A DNA stretch of 64,000 nucleotides from Pararge aegeria (taxonomy: Eukaryota; Arthropoda; Insecta; Lepidoptera; Nymphalidae), in contig NC_053202.1 of NCBI RefSeq assembly GCF_905163445.1, forward strand, positions 7,192,001-7,256,000. The letters run 5' to 3'. Below the pieces are notes generated by a model. The model worked only from the letters and a program-made list of their open reading frames with translations. It was not told where the DNA came from and made no database searches. Both the position numbers and the translations under genes were made by a program. Positions 29,263 through 38,544 of the stretch are shown here, piece by piece; the stretch's first letter is position 1, and every line of letters starts with the position of its first letter.

Positions 29263-29640
29263 TTTTTCTTATTTATTCACAAGACCTTGACCTAATCTTA
29301 CGTGACGGTAAGTGATGATGCAGACAAAGATGCGGGCTAACCGAGAAAGGCATGCAGTGGTGGTTATTAATTTAGGTCTCTAGGTTATTTGGGACTTCCC
29401 CCTCAAGAGGGGGGAGCCTCAAATAGCCTATGTCCTGCCGCCGAGGGCCATATAGCTTTTCGACCAAAAAAAGGGTTGAGACAGTTATAGGCCAGCTCTA
29501 AATCGGCTTCCATCACCGTACCTTTCTATCAAAGCCGCGTATGAGACCACAAATCTGAAATAATGACGTGCCAATGGTCTACCGGCGAATAGAACACCGG
29601 AACTCCGACTTTTGAGACTACAAATATAATATTTTTATTT
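29263..29640 (-). mobile_element. SINE family D with an inserted LINE 3' end
   Basis: Family D blocks at 29263-29352 (TGACGGTAAGTGATGATGCA) and about 29490-29620 (GACGTGCCAATGG). Between them, at about 29372-29480, is a GC-rich block with the hairpin CCCCCTCAAGAGGGGG and GTCCTGCCGCCGAGGGC. This recalls the 3' UTR of the LINE at 41.8 kb (TCCGTCCTGCCCAAGGG, on the opposite strand). The exact borders are uncertain. Confidence 0.5.
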
Positions 29641-29844
29641 GAGTTAATCCATACTGCATTCTCAATATATTTACTTAATAATATAAATTCGAAAGTGCCT
29701 ATTTTGTTTTTTTTGACACAATATCTCTACCAGATTGAATCTAGGAGATAGGCATAGGATTTCATTATACATCTTTTTTTGTGCCCAGGGTATTTAAAGA
29801 ATTCTTTTGTTATTGGATGTACAGCTAAACCGATATTTCAACAT

Positions 29845-30118
29845 ATCAACCCATTAGCGGCTCACTACAAGGCACGGGTCTCCTCCCACAATTAGAAGGG
29901 GTTAAGGCCGTAGTCCACCACGCTGGCCCAGTGCAGATTGGTGGACTCCACATCCCTTTGAGAAAAATATGAAGAACTCTCAGGCATGCAGGTTTCCTCA
30001 TGAAGTTTTCCTTCACCGTCGAAGCAAGTTTTAATTACTTAAAACGCACATAACTTAGAAAAGTTAGAGGTGCATGTTAGGATTCGAACTCGGCCCCCCG
30101 AAAGGGAAGCCCAGTTCC
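29845..30118 (-). mobile_element. SINE family G, nearly complete
   Basis: ATCAACCCATTAGCGGCTC, GGGTCTCCTCCCACAATTAG, TCCACCACGCTGGCCCAG, CTCAGGCATGCAGGTTTCCT, TTTCCTTCACCGTCGAAGC, AAAACGCACATAACTTAG, and the tRNA-like head with GGATTCGAACTCGG (box B complement) at 30080-30093. This copy shows the family's order best. Confidence 0.87.
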
Positions 30119-30653
30119 TACCTATGTATCAAATCAAATATATGTATACATATTTTTTTTTTATCCCAGGAATATAAACGGCCCCGGACAAAAACACGAA
30201 TGTTGTTTCGGGGCACAACCTAGTTTATTATACTGGTAGGCATAACAAATATATATTAATAAGACCGTGTTAGAATATCTAATGCTAATATTAATATCCC
30301 AAATAACCAGTTGAATGGCCGACATTAAAAGCAAATACAATCAAATAGTGCTTCGCAAACAGAAACATTAACATTAGGTCATACGTGTTACAAATGGTAT
30401 ACAAAAGAGCGTTTAACTGTTTGCGTTACATACTTGGTCCTATAATAGTAATAATACGTTATTATTTGTTGGTTAAGTCACGTCATACTATTTATTACTT
30501 GCAAACTGTTTCATTGTATTAACAGTTAGTTACCTACAGTTACTTACAACTACGGTACCCCTATGAGTTTTCCTATTAAAATTTTGATGAATTGCGCAAG
30601 AGCATTATTGAGGGATGCCGTATTTATCACGAAGCTTGGCTTGGTGCTCAAAA
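30119..30653. other. Unassigned sequence
   Basis: AT-rich. No recognised gene or repeat. Confidence 0.35.
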
Positions 30654-30885
30654 GACGGCCGATTGGCGCAGTTTGCAGCGACCCTGCTTTCTGAGCCCAA
30701 GGCCGTGGGTTCGATTCCCACTACTGGAAAATGTTTATGTGATGAGCGTATATTTTTCAGTGTCTGGGTGTTTATATGCATATTCTAAGTATTTATGTAT
30801 ATTACTCATTAGTTCCCATAGCACAAGCTAAGCTTACTTTGGGGCTAGGTGGCGGTGTGTGTATTGTCAAAAAAAAAAAAAAAAG
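30654..30885 (+). mobile_element. SINE family A, clear tRNA-like promoter
   Basis: The head GACGGCCGATTGGCGCAG contains box A (about 30664-30674), and GGGTTCGATTCCC (30707-30719) is a good box B. The body has CAGTGTCTGGGTGTTTAT and GCACAAGCTAAGCTTACTTT, and the end GGCGGTGTGTGTATTGTC passes into a poly-A run. A pol III transcript is plausible. An internal deletion removes part of the ATTCATCAGTCATCTTAG region. Confidence 0.9.
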
Positions 30886-31048
30886 ATACGGAGGCATACC
30901 ACGGGATCTTCAGATTGCGCCAAAGTGTTCAACTACCATATTTGCGGCAGTAAATGTCGCTCGCGCATCGGTTCAGTTAGCCATACAAAAAAGTGTCGCT
31001 TAGACAGTGTTTGAGCCGTCTCTCAAGACGTACAGCCTAATCCCTACT

Positions 31049-31532
31049 TCCCTACTAATATTATAAATGTGAATGTAAGTTTGTTTGTTACGCTTTCACG
31101 CAAAAACTAATGAACCGATCATCATGAAACTTTGGAAACGTATTCTTGGAGGTAATAGAAGTAATATAGGATACTTTTTATCCCGAAATTAAGCTCAGTT
31201 CCTTTGGGAGAGTTAATGAAAAAGTATGACGATTTTACGCATGGACTATACCTATAAAAAATGTTAAAAATGTTCTTCGTAAACCTTTAGCATATAAATC
31301 AACTAACAATGCGATTTCGATTCGTCGTATAACGTATACTATTTTTTGTAAGAGATAGGAGGAGCTAAGACTGGTCAGACAGTTCTTTCAAATATTGTTT
31401 ATGCGAATAGATCTTTTTTTTTTTTATAAGAATACACAACTGAAAATTTTCAGTAAAACTACACCTAAATTTAATGTCCATGTGTCTCAAAAAACAAAAA
31501 CAAACGCAGACGAAGTCGCGGGCAACAGCCAG
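31049..31532 (+). mobile_element. Helitron-type element
   Basis: 5' end TCCCTACTAATATTATAAAT, then GTTACGCTTTCACGCAAAAA and AATATAGGATACTTTTTATC. 3' end CGCAGACGAAGTCGCGGGC with AACAGCCAG, a C for T change in the usual CTAG. The central 200 bp (31240-31470) differ from the copies at 14.1 and 19.3 kb. Confidence 0.83.
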
Positions 31533-31535
31533 TAT

Positions 31536-31831
31536 TTTATAATGTTAAGGATAACTTAAACGATAAAAAAGCTTAGGTATGAGTTGATCTAATTTCAAAG
31601 CTTAATATTAATTTGCTGTGAGATGGTGATAACAACAAAAAAAATTACCCGGCTAAGTTTGTTGTGGGCTCTTCTTAGACCATGGCGGGTTTGGAATCCT
31701 CGTTGCTTTGGGTTTAAGTAGGCGAACGAAGTTATCAACATCACCTTACAATTATGTAAGCATATATGTATGAACGCTTCATACGTGCCTGTGATAGGCC
31801 TACATGAATAAAGAAAATTTGAATTTGAGTT
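31536..31831 (+). mobile_element. Family B repeat
   Basis: TTAAGGATAACTTAAACGAT, GCTTAATATTAATTTGCTGT, CCCGGCTAAGTTTGTTGTGG, GGCGAACGAAGTTATCAACA, GATAGGCCTACATGAATAAA and a TTTGAATTTGAG end. It lies immediately after the Helitron. Confidence 0.9.
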
Positions 31832-32144
31832 GTCACGGAATTAAGAAGATATGGAACCCTCATTCAGCCATAAGTGCATTGTGTCGTAAAACAGTGAAAG
31901 CACCCGCGCACATTTCACTTCACACCCGCGTAATTTCGCTCATAAGTCATTACAAACTTTTCTTACATTCCCCATCTTTATGGTAAACGTTTTAATTGCT
32001 AAATAGAGTGAAGTGACTAACCGCCTAGCCTGTTTAAGAAACGCTACTAAGCTACTAAGGGTTTTGGTCTGTTCTTAATTCTGTGGTCCCAACTTGGCGT
32101 ATATCAGCATTGTCAACCCATTAACGGCTCTCCACTACGCTGGA
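31832..32144. other. Unassigned sequence
   Basis: No recognised feature, apart from AACCCATTAACGGCTC at 32114-32130, a piece of family G tail. Confidence 0.4.
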
Positions 32145-32345
32145 CAAGTTTTTTATTTATAGTTATATTTGACGGACCAAGCGTGGGCCACACGCTTGGT
32201 CCGTGGTACCTGGTGGTAAGTGGAAAACTATCACCTATTAACAGAGAAAAATTTCGCAGGGCATGCAAGGAACACGTCCTGGAACGTGCGGCGCTGATTC
32301 CATCAATATGAGGCGTAGATGCTAAGCCTAATGTGACTACACCGT
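32145..32345 (-). mobile_element. SINE family E, with inverted micro-insertion
   Basis: T-rich end, TTGACGGACCAAGCGTGGGC, TACCTGGTGGTAAGTGG, GGGCATGCAAGGAACACG, CTGGAACGTGCGGCGCTGAT and TATGAGGCGTAGATGC. A 14-bp perfect inverted repeat (32172-32185 and 32191-32204) interrupts the family sequence, as comparison with 4766-4800 shows. Confidence 0.8.
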
Positions 32346-32620
32346 CAACCAAGCCCTTCAGAACGGTACAAAGCATTCAGTAGTTTCAGCGTGATGCGCC
32401 GATACAGACAGACAGACACGAATGAATAAAACTACAGTGAACTTTGCACATTGGGTCCAGTATCGGTGGCAACCACGCTCTTCAGACCGGTACACAGTAT
32501 TCAGTAGTTTCAGCGTGATGCGAGGAAACAGATAGAGAGACACACAGGCAGACACTAATGAAAAGAATTACAGTTTTGGGCTCAGTATCGGTTATAGAGT
32601 GCCCCCAACAAAAATTTTAA
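32346..32620 (-). repeat. Two partly duplicated Helitron-like segments
   Basis: CATTCAGTAGTTTCAGCGTG occurs at 32373 and 32500 (as TATTCAGTAGTTTCAGCGTG), each followed by ACAGACAG-type runs and a CAGTATCGG phrase. The second unit continues like 17215-17310 (CTCAGTATCGGTTATAGAGT). A tandem duplication of about 125 bp within a Helitron-like repeat fits best. Confidence 0.65.
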
Positions 32621-33300
32621 AATATCTAAATATTAATTTTAAATTAAAATAATAAAAACAGTTTTATTATCAGTATAGATAAACGATATAAACCATCCTA
32701 GCACTGAAGGTTACATTGTAAGGCAAGTAAAAAGAATTGGAGTTTATACGTTCCAGTGAAGCCTTAATGTTGTCAAATACGCAATATACAAAAAATGTAA
32801 AGAATAAATCCAATTTGAAAAAGTCATTCGTAGAACATTTTTATTCATCGCCCGACTTTAATATCTTCCACACAGGCTCCGTATTCCAGAAATTCCGTCC
32901 GTCTGGATTCCTACAATGAATAGAACGAAAATATTGCGTCGAAATGGAAAATTCCATGCGGATATGGCTTTCTCGTAATAGCTCAGGAAGTGGGACACTT
33001 GAAACGTCTCTTTAAACTAACTTGCGCGGTTAAGAAATCATTTTTGAGGCAATAAATAAATTATGAACTTAAATAAAAAAAAAGTATTGCAGGTCAAACA
33101 TATTGATCGAGCACTGCGAGGTTTCCGAATTTGGATTATAATCCATATGCCAAAAAAATGCATTCCTGATAGTTAGTCGGTCATTAAAATAATAATAAAC
33201 GCGTCGGGCTAGATTTTGCTTTATTATATTTAAACAATAAACTTACATTATTAAATTTTTAATTTAAGTCTCATAATATATTAAATCATTTATTTCTCTT
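32621..33300. other. Unassigned sequence
   Basis: AT-rich. A 60-codon frame (32737-32919) has no recognisable motif. Confidence 0.35.
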
Positions 33301-33571
33301 CCTATTCATTCTCTTCTATTCTCTTCTCGAGCGGGTGAAGATCATTATCACTCATGTACACCGAACAATGGAATATCATCATAGTAAATAAAAGCTGTAT
33401 TTGACAGTTTGACAGTTCAAAAATTGGAGTGCGCCGATCGTCACCAAACTTTACAGGATTACTCGCCAGGTCAATCCGGAGATTCCCTGAAAGTTTCTTT
33501 GAAATTGGTAGAGCCGTTTCGGAGCCTATACGAAACATACCCACACACTTTCTCTTTTATATATATAGATT
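33301..33571 (-). mobile_element. Helitron-like 5' part
   Basis: In element sense it starts ATCTATATATATAAAAGAGA, continues GTGTGTGGGTATGTTTCG and CGGCTCTACCAATTTCAAAG, then AGTAATCCTGTAAAGTTTGG. A 3' CTAG end was not found. Confidence 0.55.
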
Positions 33572-34022
33572 TGAAGTAATATTGTAACAGCGTAGTATGA
33601 ATAAAAAAAATTTTTTTTGATCTAAGACTAGCTGCGTCCCGCGATTACCTGTGATGAGTTTTTTGGTTGCTTTGTTAGGACGTGAAGGAAGGAATACAAA
33701 TCGTTTCTGTAAGCGGTGTACAGGCTTTTTCGCATTTTGGTCAGTATTGGAACTAAGCGAATTCTATTTGAGGGTGACTAACAATAGAGTAATTTTTTTT
33801 TGGAACAGTACAATTTTTTTATTAAAAAAATACACTTTCTTATAAAATATGTATAATGCTTGTAATTTTTATCGAAAAAATCTTCTATAGTTGACATCGT
33901 ACTGGAACACTTAATAATTTTCTTTCGATATTTCATAACATGCGAAAAATAACTTCAAGAGTACAACTTCAATAAACCGAATGTCTACACCGGATAAATT
34001 TTTTTGATCGCTTTATCTTTGG
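33572..34022. other. Unassigned sequence
   Basis: AT-rich; GACTAGCTGCGTCCCGCGAT at 33627-33646 looks like an isolated Helitron 3' end (minus). The frame 33651-33845 has no recognisable domain. Confidence 0.4.
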
Positions 34023-34030
34023 TGTACAAT

Positions 34031-34234
34031 CAGTGGCGTGCATAAAGGGTATGCACAGGGTATGAAAATGTAAAAAAATTCAGATAATATCCAGTACGAG
34101 TAATAAATACTTAAGGATAGGCATTGCAAGAGTTATAAAAAGCCTACCCTTAATTTTTAATTCGTACCTACTGGAGATTTTCTTAATTTTATATTATCTG
34201 CATACCCTGTGCATACCCTCTATGCAAGCAACTG
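34031..34234. mobile_element. hAT-like MITE with TIRs and 8-bp TSD
   Basis: Terminal inverted repeats of 34 bp (34031-34064 and 34201-34234) with three mismatches start CAGTGGCG and CAGTTGCT. Flanking TGTACAAT (34023-34030) and TGTAAAAT (34235-34242) form an 8-bp TSD with one mismatch. An 8-bp TSD and a CA-G type end are hAT hallmarks. No transposase is present; it would depend on an autonomous relative. Confidence 0.88.
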
Positions 34235-34242
34235 TGTAAAAT

Positions 34243-34610
34243 AAAGTGTGTGTGTTATGTTAACTACTTTATCAGACTTATACTGTATCTTGTACCGTGG
34301 CATTCTGACTGTAGCTTTTATATAATTACACTAAACTCATAATTTTGGACCGTTTAAGGTTAACGGTTTGTATTAATACACGTAAAGGACAATTTTCCTC
34401 AATCCGAGCATAATTACGTGACATTGTCGAGAAGGCTAACCTACTTGTCATCGAGCCAAACTCGCAATGTTTGTAAATAATGAAAGTCATTACATTTTGT
34501 GGCGTTACATTACATTTTGATTACATTACGTTGTGGTATTTTGGTTAACTGGATGCAATTACACGCTCAGATAAATTCTGACCTAATAATCATAATTTTA
34601 ATACGTTATC
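34243..34610. other. Unassigned sequence
   Basis: No gene is seen. ACATTACATTTTG words repeat at 34490-34530. Confidence 0.35.
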
Positions 34611-35185
34611 GGTCGGTCTTATCATCCGCAGCCTATTAACATCCTACTGCTGCAACATGCTGGGCACAGCTCGTAGCCTTCATAGGCTTTAGAGAGCTAT
34701 AGATTAACGACAATTAGTGTAAAAACTCTAAGACGGCCTTTCCAGAGATTAACACACGTTTGACGACCAAACTACTAAAACTAGATCGGAACAAACTAAG
34801 GACGGTAGTAAGCATGATAATAGGGTATTGCCAACTAAACAAACACCTTTTCATTTTAGGTATAACCGACAGTCCTCTGTGCATAGCATGCATTCAGGCA
34901 GATGAAACGCCGAAACACGTATTGCTCCGATGTAGAGGAGTAGCAGAGCAACGCACTGCATACCTTGGCTCCTTAGCATCACTCCCTGAAGCACTTGGCG
35001 ACCTGGGCAGCCTGTTACGTTTCTGGAGTGAGCTCAGCTGGTTGGAGTGACCCAGCGGGGAGCCGCAACATTGGCACTACGTACAACGGAAGGTTCCGGC
35101 CAACCAAGTACGGAGACAAGCCCAGGGAAAGTAGAAGAAGAAGGCTTTAGAGTATAGACCCACCTCACTGCTTCAATGCAGGTTT
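34611..35185 (-). mobile_element. Family J retroposon split by a LINE
   Basis: Outer pieces: 34611-34694 (TCATCCGCAGCCTATTAACA, GCTGGGCACAGCTC) and 35142-35185 (GTATAGACCCACCTCACTGC, TGCAGGTTTGTGGGC), together a minus-strand family J copy. The LINE lies between the two and is flanked by an 11-bp TSD. Confidence 0.72.
34695..35141 (+). mobile_element. 5'-truncated LINE, zinc-knuckle C-terminus, 11-bp TSD
   Basis: Flanked by AGGCTTTAGAG at 34684-34694 and 35142-35152. A frame from 34760 to 35050 encodes LLKLDRNKLRTVVSMIIGYC, then LCIACIQADETPKHVLLRC and RGVAEQRTAYLG, ending SELSWLE. The C-X2-C-X8-H-X4-C motif near residues 41-59 marks the C-terminus of a jockey- or R1-type LINE ORF2, after an RNase H-like region. 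The 3' UTR ends in AGAAGAAGA. The coding end looks undamaged, so the insertion is not very old. Confidence 0.85.
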
Positions 35186-35206
35186 GTGGGCTATCGAGAT
35201 AGACAG

Positions 35207-35328
35207 ACGACATCAAATAAGTCGCCAGGAGCTGCTGGAAACAAGCGGCCCAGGACCGTGGATTTTGGAACTCTCTCCAAAAAACCTATGTCCGGCAGTG
35301 GAGTTCAATTGGTTGGAATGATGAATAT
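35207..35328 (+). mobile_element. RTE-like LINE 3' tail
   Basis: GACATCAAATAAGTCGCCAG, AAGCGGCCCAGGACCGTGGA and CCTATGTCCGGCAGTGGAGT match the end of the 47.6 kb RTE copy (49142-49250) with several changes. It ends GGTTGGAATGATGAATA. Only about 120 bp remain. Confidence 0.82.
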
Positions 35329-35767
35329 AAAATGGCGGGCCGTAAGTAATCTCGATATTTAAATATTCAAAGAGCTCTTAAGTCTTTACCGAACAATCAG
35401 ACGATTTGAATTAATTACCAAAGCTAATGAGAACCAGCATTGATTATACTGTAGGCAAAGAACTATAGAAAAGTAATTTTGCCAAATCCACAAAGGATAT
35501 CAGATATAGGTAGTTCCTTTGTGTGGCCATTTTTCAATACTTTAAGCCCGCAGTGTCACTTGCAGGATGCGGGTTTTATCAGTATTTCGCAGTGAGCAGG
35601 AAATATTGTCAGCGGAATTTTGATATTGTTCGTTTGGTTTGTGCTATTAGCCCGATATTAGAAGTGTTATTGGAAAAGAAAACAAAGAACTAAGAATCCA
35701 AACGAAAATATTTATCTCTTACAAAATTATTTTAAGTTAACACACGCTTTTAACTATGATCACATCA
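35329..35767. other. Unassigned sequence
   Basis: No gene or repeat is recognised. Confidence 0.35.
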
Positions 35768-35912
35768 CCATCATCATCATCATGTCAACCCATTAACGGC
35801 CCACTATCTATCACTGTCTTCTCCCACAATGAGAAGGGTTTAGGCCGTAGACCACTACGCTGGTCCAGTGCGGATTGGTGGACTTCACACGCCTTTAAGA
35901 ACATGGTGAAGA
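35768..35912 (-). mobile_element. SINE family G fragment
   Basis: CAT-repeat tail, GTCAACCCATTAACGGCCC, CACAATGAGAAGGGTTTAGG and CCAGTGCGGATTGGTGGAC. It is followed directly by a family A copy. Confidence 0.83.
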
Positions 35913-35915
35913 GCC

Positions 35916-36128
35916 ACATCGCCATCTAGCCCCAACGTAAGCGTAGCTTGTGTTATGGGTACTGAGATGACTGAAGAATATTTTTATGAATAATATACAT
36001 AAATACTTATAATATATATATAAACACCCAGAGACTGAAAAACATTCATGCTCATCCCACAAACATTTTCCAGTTGTGGGAATCGAACCCACGGCCATGG
36101 ACTCAGAAAGCAGGGTCGCTGTCTACTG
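35916..36128 (-). mobile_element. SINE family A, part of an inverted pair
   Basis: Minus copy from CATCGCCATCTAGCCCCAAC to the head, which stops within GACAGCGACCCTGCTTTCTG. The last 15-20 bases of the head are missing. Box B complement GGGAATCGAACCC is at 36077-36089. Confidence 0.9.
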
Positions 36129-36285
36129 TATAAGTACCGCGTAGTATAAGTAATTATGTATATCATTCATAAAAACAGGTATTCAACAGTCATCTTAGTA
36201 CCCATAACACAAGCTATGCTTACCTTGGGGCTAGATGGCGATGTGTGTATTGTCGTAGTTTATTTATTTATTTATCTATTTATTA
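36129..36285 (+). mobile_element. SINE family A 3' half, joined head to head to the preceding copy
   Basis: It enters the family body at TATAAGTAATTATGTATATC and runs to GGGGCTAGATGGCGATGTGT and a TTTATT tail. With the previous copy it forms a long inverted repeat whose outer halves can pair. Confidence 0.88.
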
Positions 36286-36414
36286 TCTTCAAAAGTATGG
36301 ATGTGAGATAGGACAGGTATGAAAATCCCGACTCTTAATTTTATTTTTGAACAACACCTGCTATGGGTGTATTTAATTTGGATTTATATATTTTCATACA
36401 ATTATATATCATGC

Positions 36415-36730
36415 TTTATTATGAAAATAAAGCCTAATTTGCTATACTCCGCGAACAGCAGGAGAATCTGTATGGTGTAATTTATAATTTATTCAATCCG
36501 TATTCTCCACAAAGTCAACATCTCCTGAGGATGCTCCGGTTTCGGAGTGAAACGTGCGTAGAGGTTACATTGCCGAGGATCTGTTTGGTGTGGAGTATAC
36601 GGATTGAATACATTATAAATTACACCATACAGATTGTCCTGCTGTTCGCGGAGTATAGCAAATTAAGCTTAATTTTCCTAATATATTATGGATATCCGAG
36701 AAGTAACGCCTGCTTCTATCCGATATCATG
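36415..36730 (+). mobile_element. Family H foldback element, both arms present
   Basis: The left arm (about 36435-36515: CTATACTCCGCGAACAGCAG, CTGTATGGTGTAATTTATAA) and the right arm (about 36590-36658: TTATAAATTACACCATACAG, CTGCTGTTCGCGGAGTATAG) are reverse complements with a few differences. Between them is a unique core, GTCAACATCTCCTGAGGATG and GCTCCGGTTTCGGAGTG. A short frame across core and right arm (RSETCVEVTLPRICLVWSIR) is echoed at 18.0 and 45.9 kb, but its codon bias cannot be judged. Confidence 0.82.
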
Positions 36731-36785
36731 CTTTATGTTTACCACTTACAAATTAGTAGTGCAAAGAACACAGAAAACAGAATAA

Positions 36786-37000
36786 TAAATTGAAATTAAA
36801 TTTCAAATTCATTTATTTCAAGTAGGCCTACTTTATAAGCACTTTTGAAACGTCAAGTATGTATGTTTGTAGTGACTCTACCGCCGGTTCGGAAAGCAGA
36901 TTCTACCGAGAAGAGCCGGCACATTTACAATCATTTTTCTATCTTGCGGGAGATGAGAGCGAGGCTGGCTGCTTCCAATCTACCTAAAGAGATTATGCTA
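36786..37000 (-). mobile_element. Family I repeat
   Basis: Minus copy: TTTCAAATTCATTTATTTCA, AAGTAGGCCTACTTTATAAG, GTAGTGACTCTACCGCCGGT, AAAGCAGATTCTACCGAGAA and TTCTATCTTGCGGGAGATG. The head is not present. Confidence 0.8.
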
Positions 37001-37260
37001 CTGAATCTGCTTACCAATCGGGTTCTAACGTATTTACTCGTTCAGTAAATAATGTTGATTGATTTCAGAAATCACCACCGCTGTTTGATCGTTTGACCAA
37101 AATAATAGATGTTCGGTGATCGAGTTTATACAATATGGTAATTGGGGTATAAGTCATTCCACATGAGAACACGTTGAAGTTATATTTCCTTTGGCGTGCT
37201 CTCTTTGGCTCGGTCACGCGATCTTGTGGTTAAATGAGGGTTAAAAGATTATGGGAAAGT
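37001..37260. other. Unassigned sequence
   Basis: No feature is recognised. Confidence 0.35.
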
Positions 37261-37264
37261 CATA

Positions 37265-38270
37265 TCTTTTGCACGACTCATGATGCGAAGCATCAGAGAG
37301 TGCTTTACGATCGAAAAATTTTTTTCGCCTCATTTCGGCGGCTATTTTTATTATTAAAGCCTTGTTAGTTCACGGAATCAAGATATTTTGCATACTATTG
37401 TCGAGATAATTTAATGGAGATTAATTCCATACTTTAAAAAAATTGATTTCCTGCAATAGAATTGGAAAAAAACACCAAAATAGGTCAAAAAAATTTTCTG
37501 TCCGTTATGTGTGAAACCCGAAAACACTCTAACTTGTGAAAAAATCCATTATATGATTTAATTTTTTTTTTTTTTAATTCTAATCGACGATTGTAGGTCA
37601 CTGAATGCGAATGATTAATTAATTCAGTGTAGTTTAATTGCAATTAATAAAAAACGAAAACTGCAAGACTGTATATCTCTATATATATATCCATGTAAAA
37701 TTAACATGGATGGTGATATATCTATATCTATAGATATTATGTACATTTTATTCCACCAGGGGCGCCTGTGCATCACTTTCCTAGTACAGCTGTTTTAAAT
37801 TTTTTTTTTTTTTTTCTTTTTATTTTGCACGACTCATGTGTTTTTTTTCGTTATTTATTGACAAATAATTGGATAGCTATTTTATTAATGAGACGTGCAC
37901 TTTTGGATTTTCCAATTTTTTTTTTATTTTTTATTTCATTATGGGTGACCCCCAGGGGTGTTATAAGTTTGACGTGTGTCTGTGTGTGTGTGTATGTGTC
38001 TGTCTGTGGCATCGTAGTTCCCGAACGGATGAACCGATTGACTTTGTTTTTTTTCGTTAAAAAGGTAAGTTAGTGAAAAATCGGTTTAAGATGGCTGCTG
38101 CCAGAAAATAGCGGATTACAAATTTTTTCACAACTCCTTTAATATAGGTACAAAATGAAAGGGCGTGACTAGTAGAATAATATACACAAATACCTGCCAC
38201 CACAAAATGGCGAATTTTTACAACTAACTCAATATCGGTATTTAATAAAAAGGTTTTTTTATTAGAATTA
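37265..38270. repeat. Family P repeat region
   Basis: TTGCACGACTCATG occurs at 37271 and 37829, and AATGAGACGTGCAC at 37886 is its near reverse complement. After it, ACTTTTGGATTTTCCAA recurs from the 9.17 kb element. Further on is the phrase GTGACCCCCAGGGGTGTTAT, a TG-rich run (37979-38010) and AGTTCCCGAACGGATGAAC. The region looks like a long non-coding repeat. Frames 37768-38073 and 37869-38060 are low-complexity. Confidence 0.5.
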
Positions 38271-38272
38271 TC

Positions 38273-38475
38273 ATATCGACCCATTACCGGCCCACTACAG
38301 AGCACGGGTCTCCTTCCACAATGAGAAGTGTTCGGGCCGTAGTCCACCACGCTGGCCCTGTGCGGATTGGTGGACTCCACACACCTATGAGAACATTATG
38401 GAGAACTCTCAGGCATGCAGATTTCCTAACGATGTTTTCCTTCACCGTTGAAGCAAGTAATATTTAATTACCTAA
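38273..38475 (-). mobile_element. SINE family G
   Basis: CGACCCATTACCGGCCCACT, GGGTCTCCTTCCACAATGAG, TCCACCACGCTGGCCCTGTG, CTCAGGCATGCAGATTTCCT and TCCTTCACCGTTGAAGCAAG. The tRNA-like head is missing. Confidence 0.86.
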
Positions 38476-38544
38476 ACAGAAATACATATATAGATATATA
38501 TATTATTTACGAATACATAATGACAAACCACGCTGCGCCATAAA

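Noticed and set aside
30654..30725. Possible tRNA gene (and similar segments in every SINE A, D, E and G copy)
   Set aside because: Box A and box B are present but the cloverleaf is poor and the sequence continues into a repeated body. These are SINE heads.
37768..38073. 101-codon frame with hydrophobic stretches
   Set aside because: It comes from poly-T and TG-rich low-complexity sequence in a repeat region. The Phe and Cys-Val runs are compositional.
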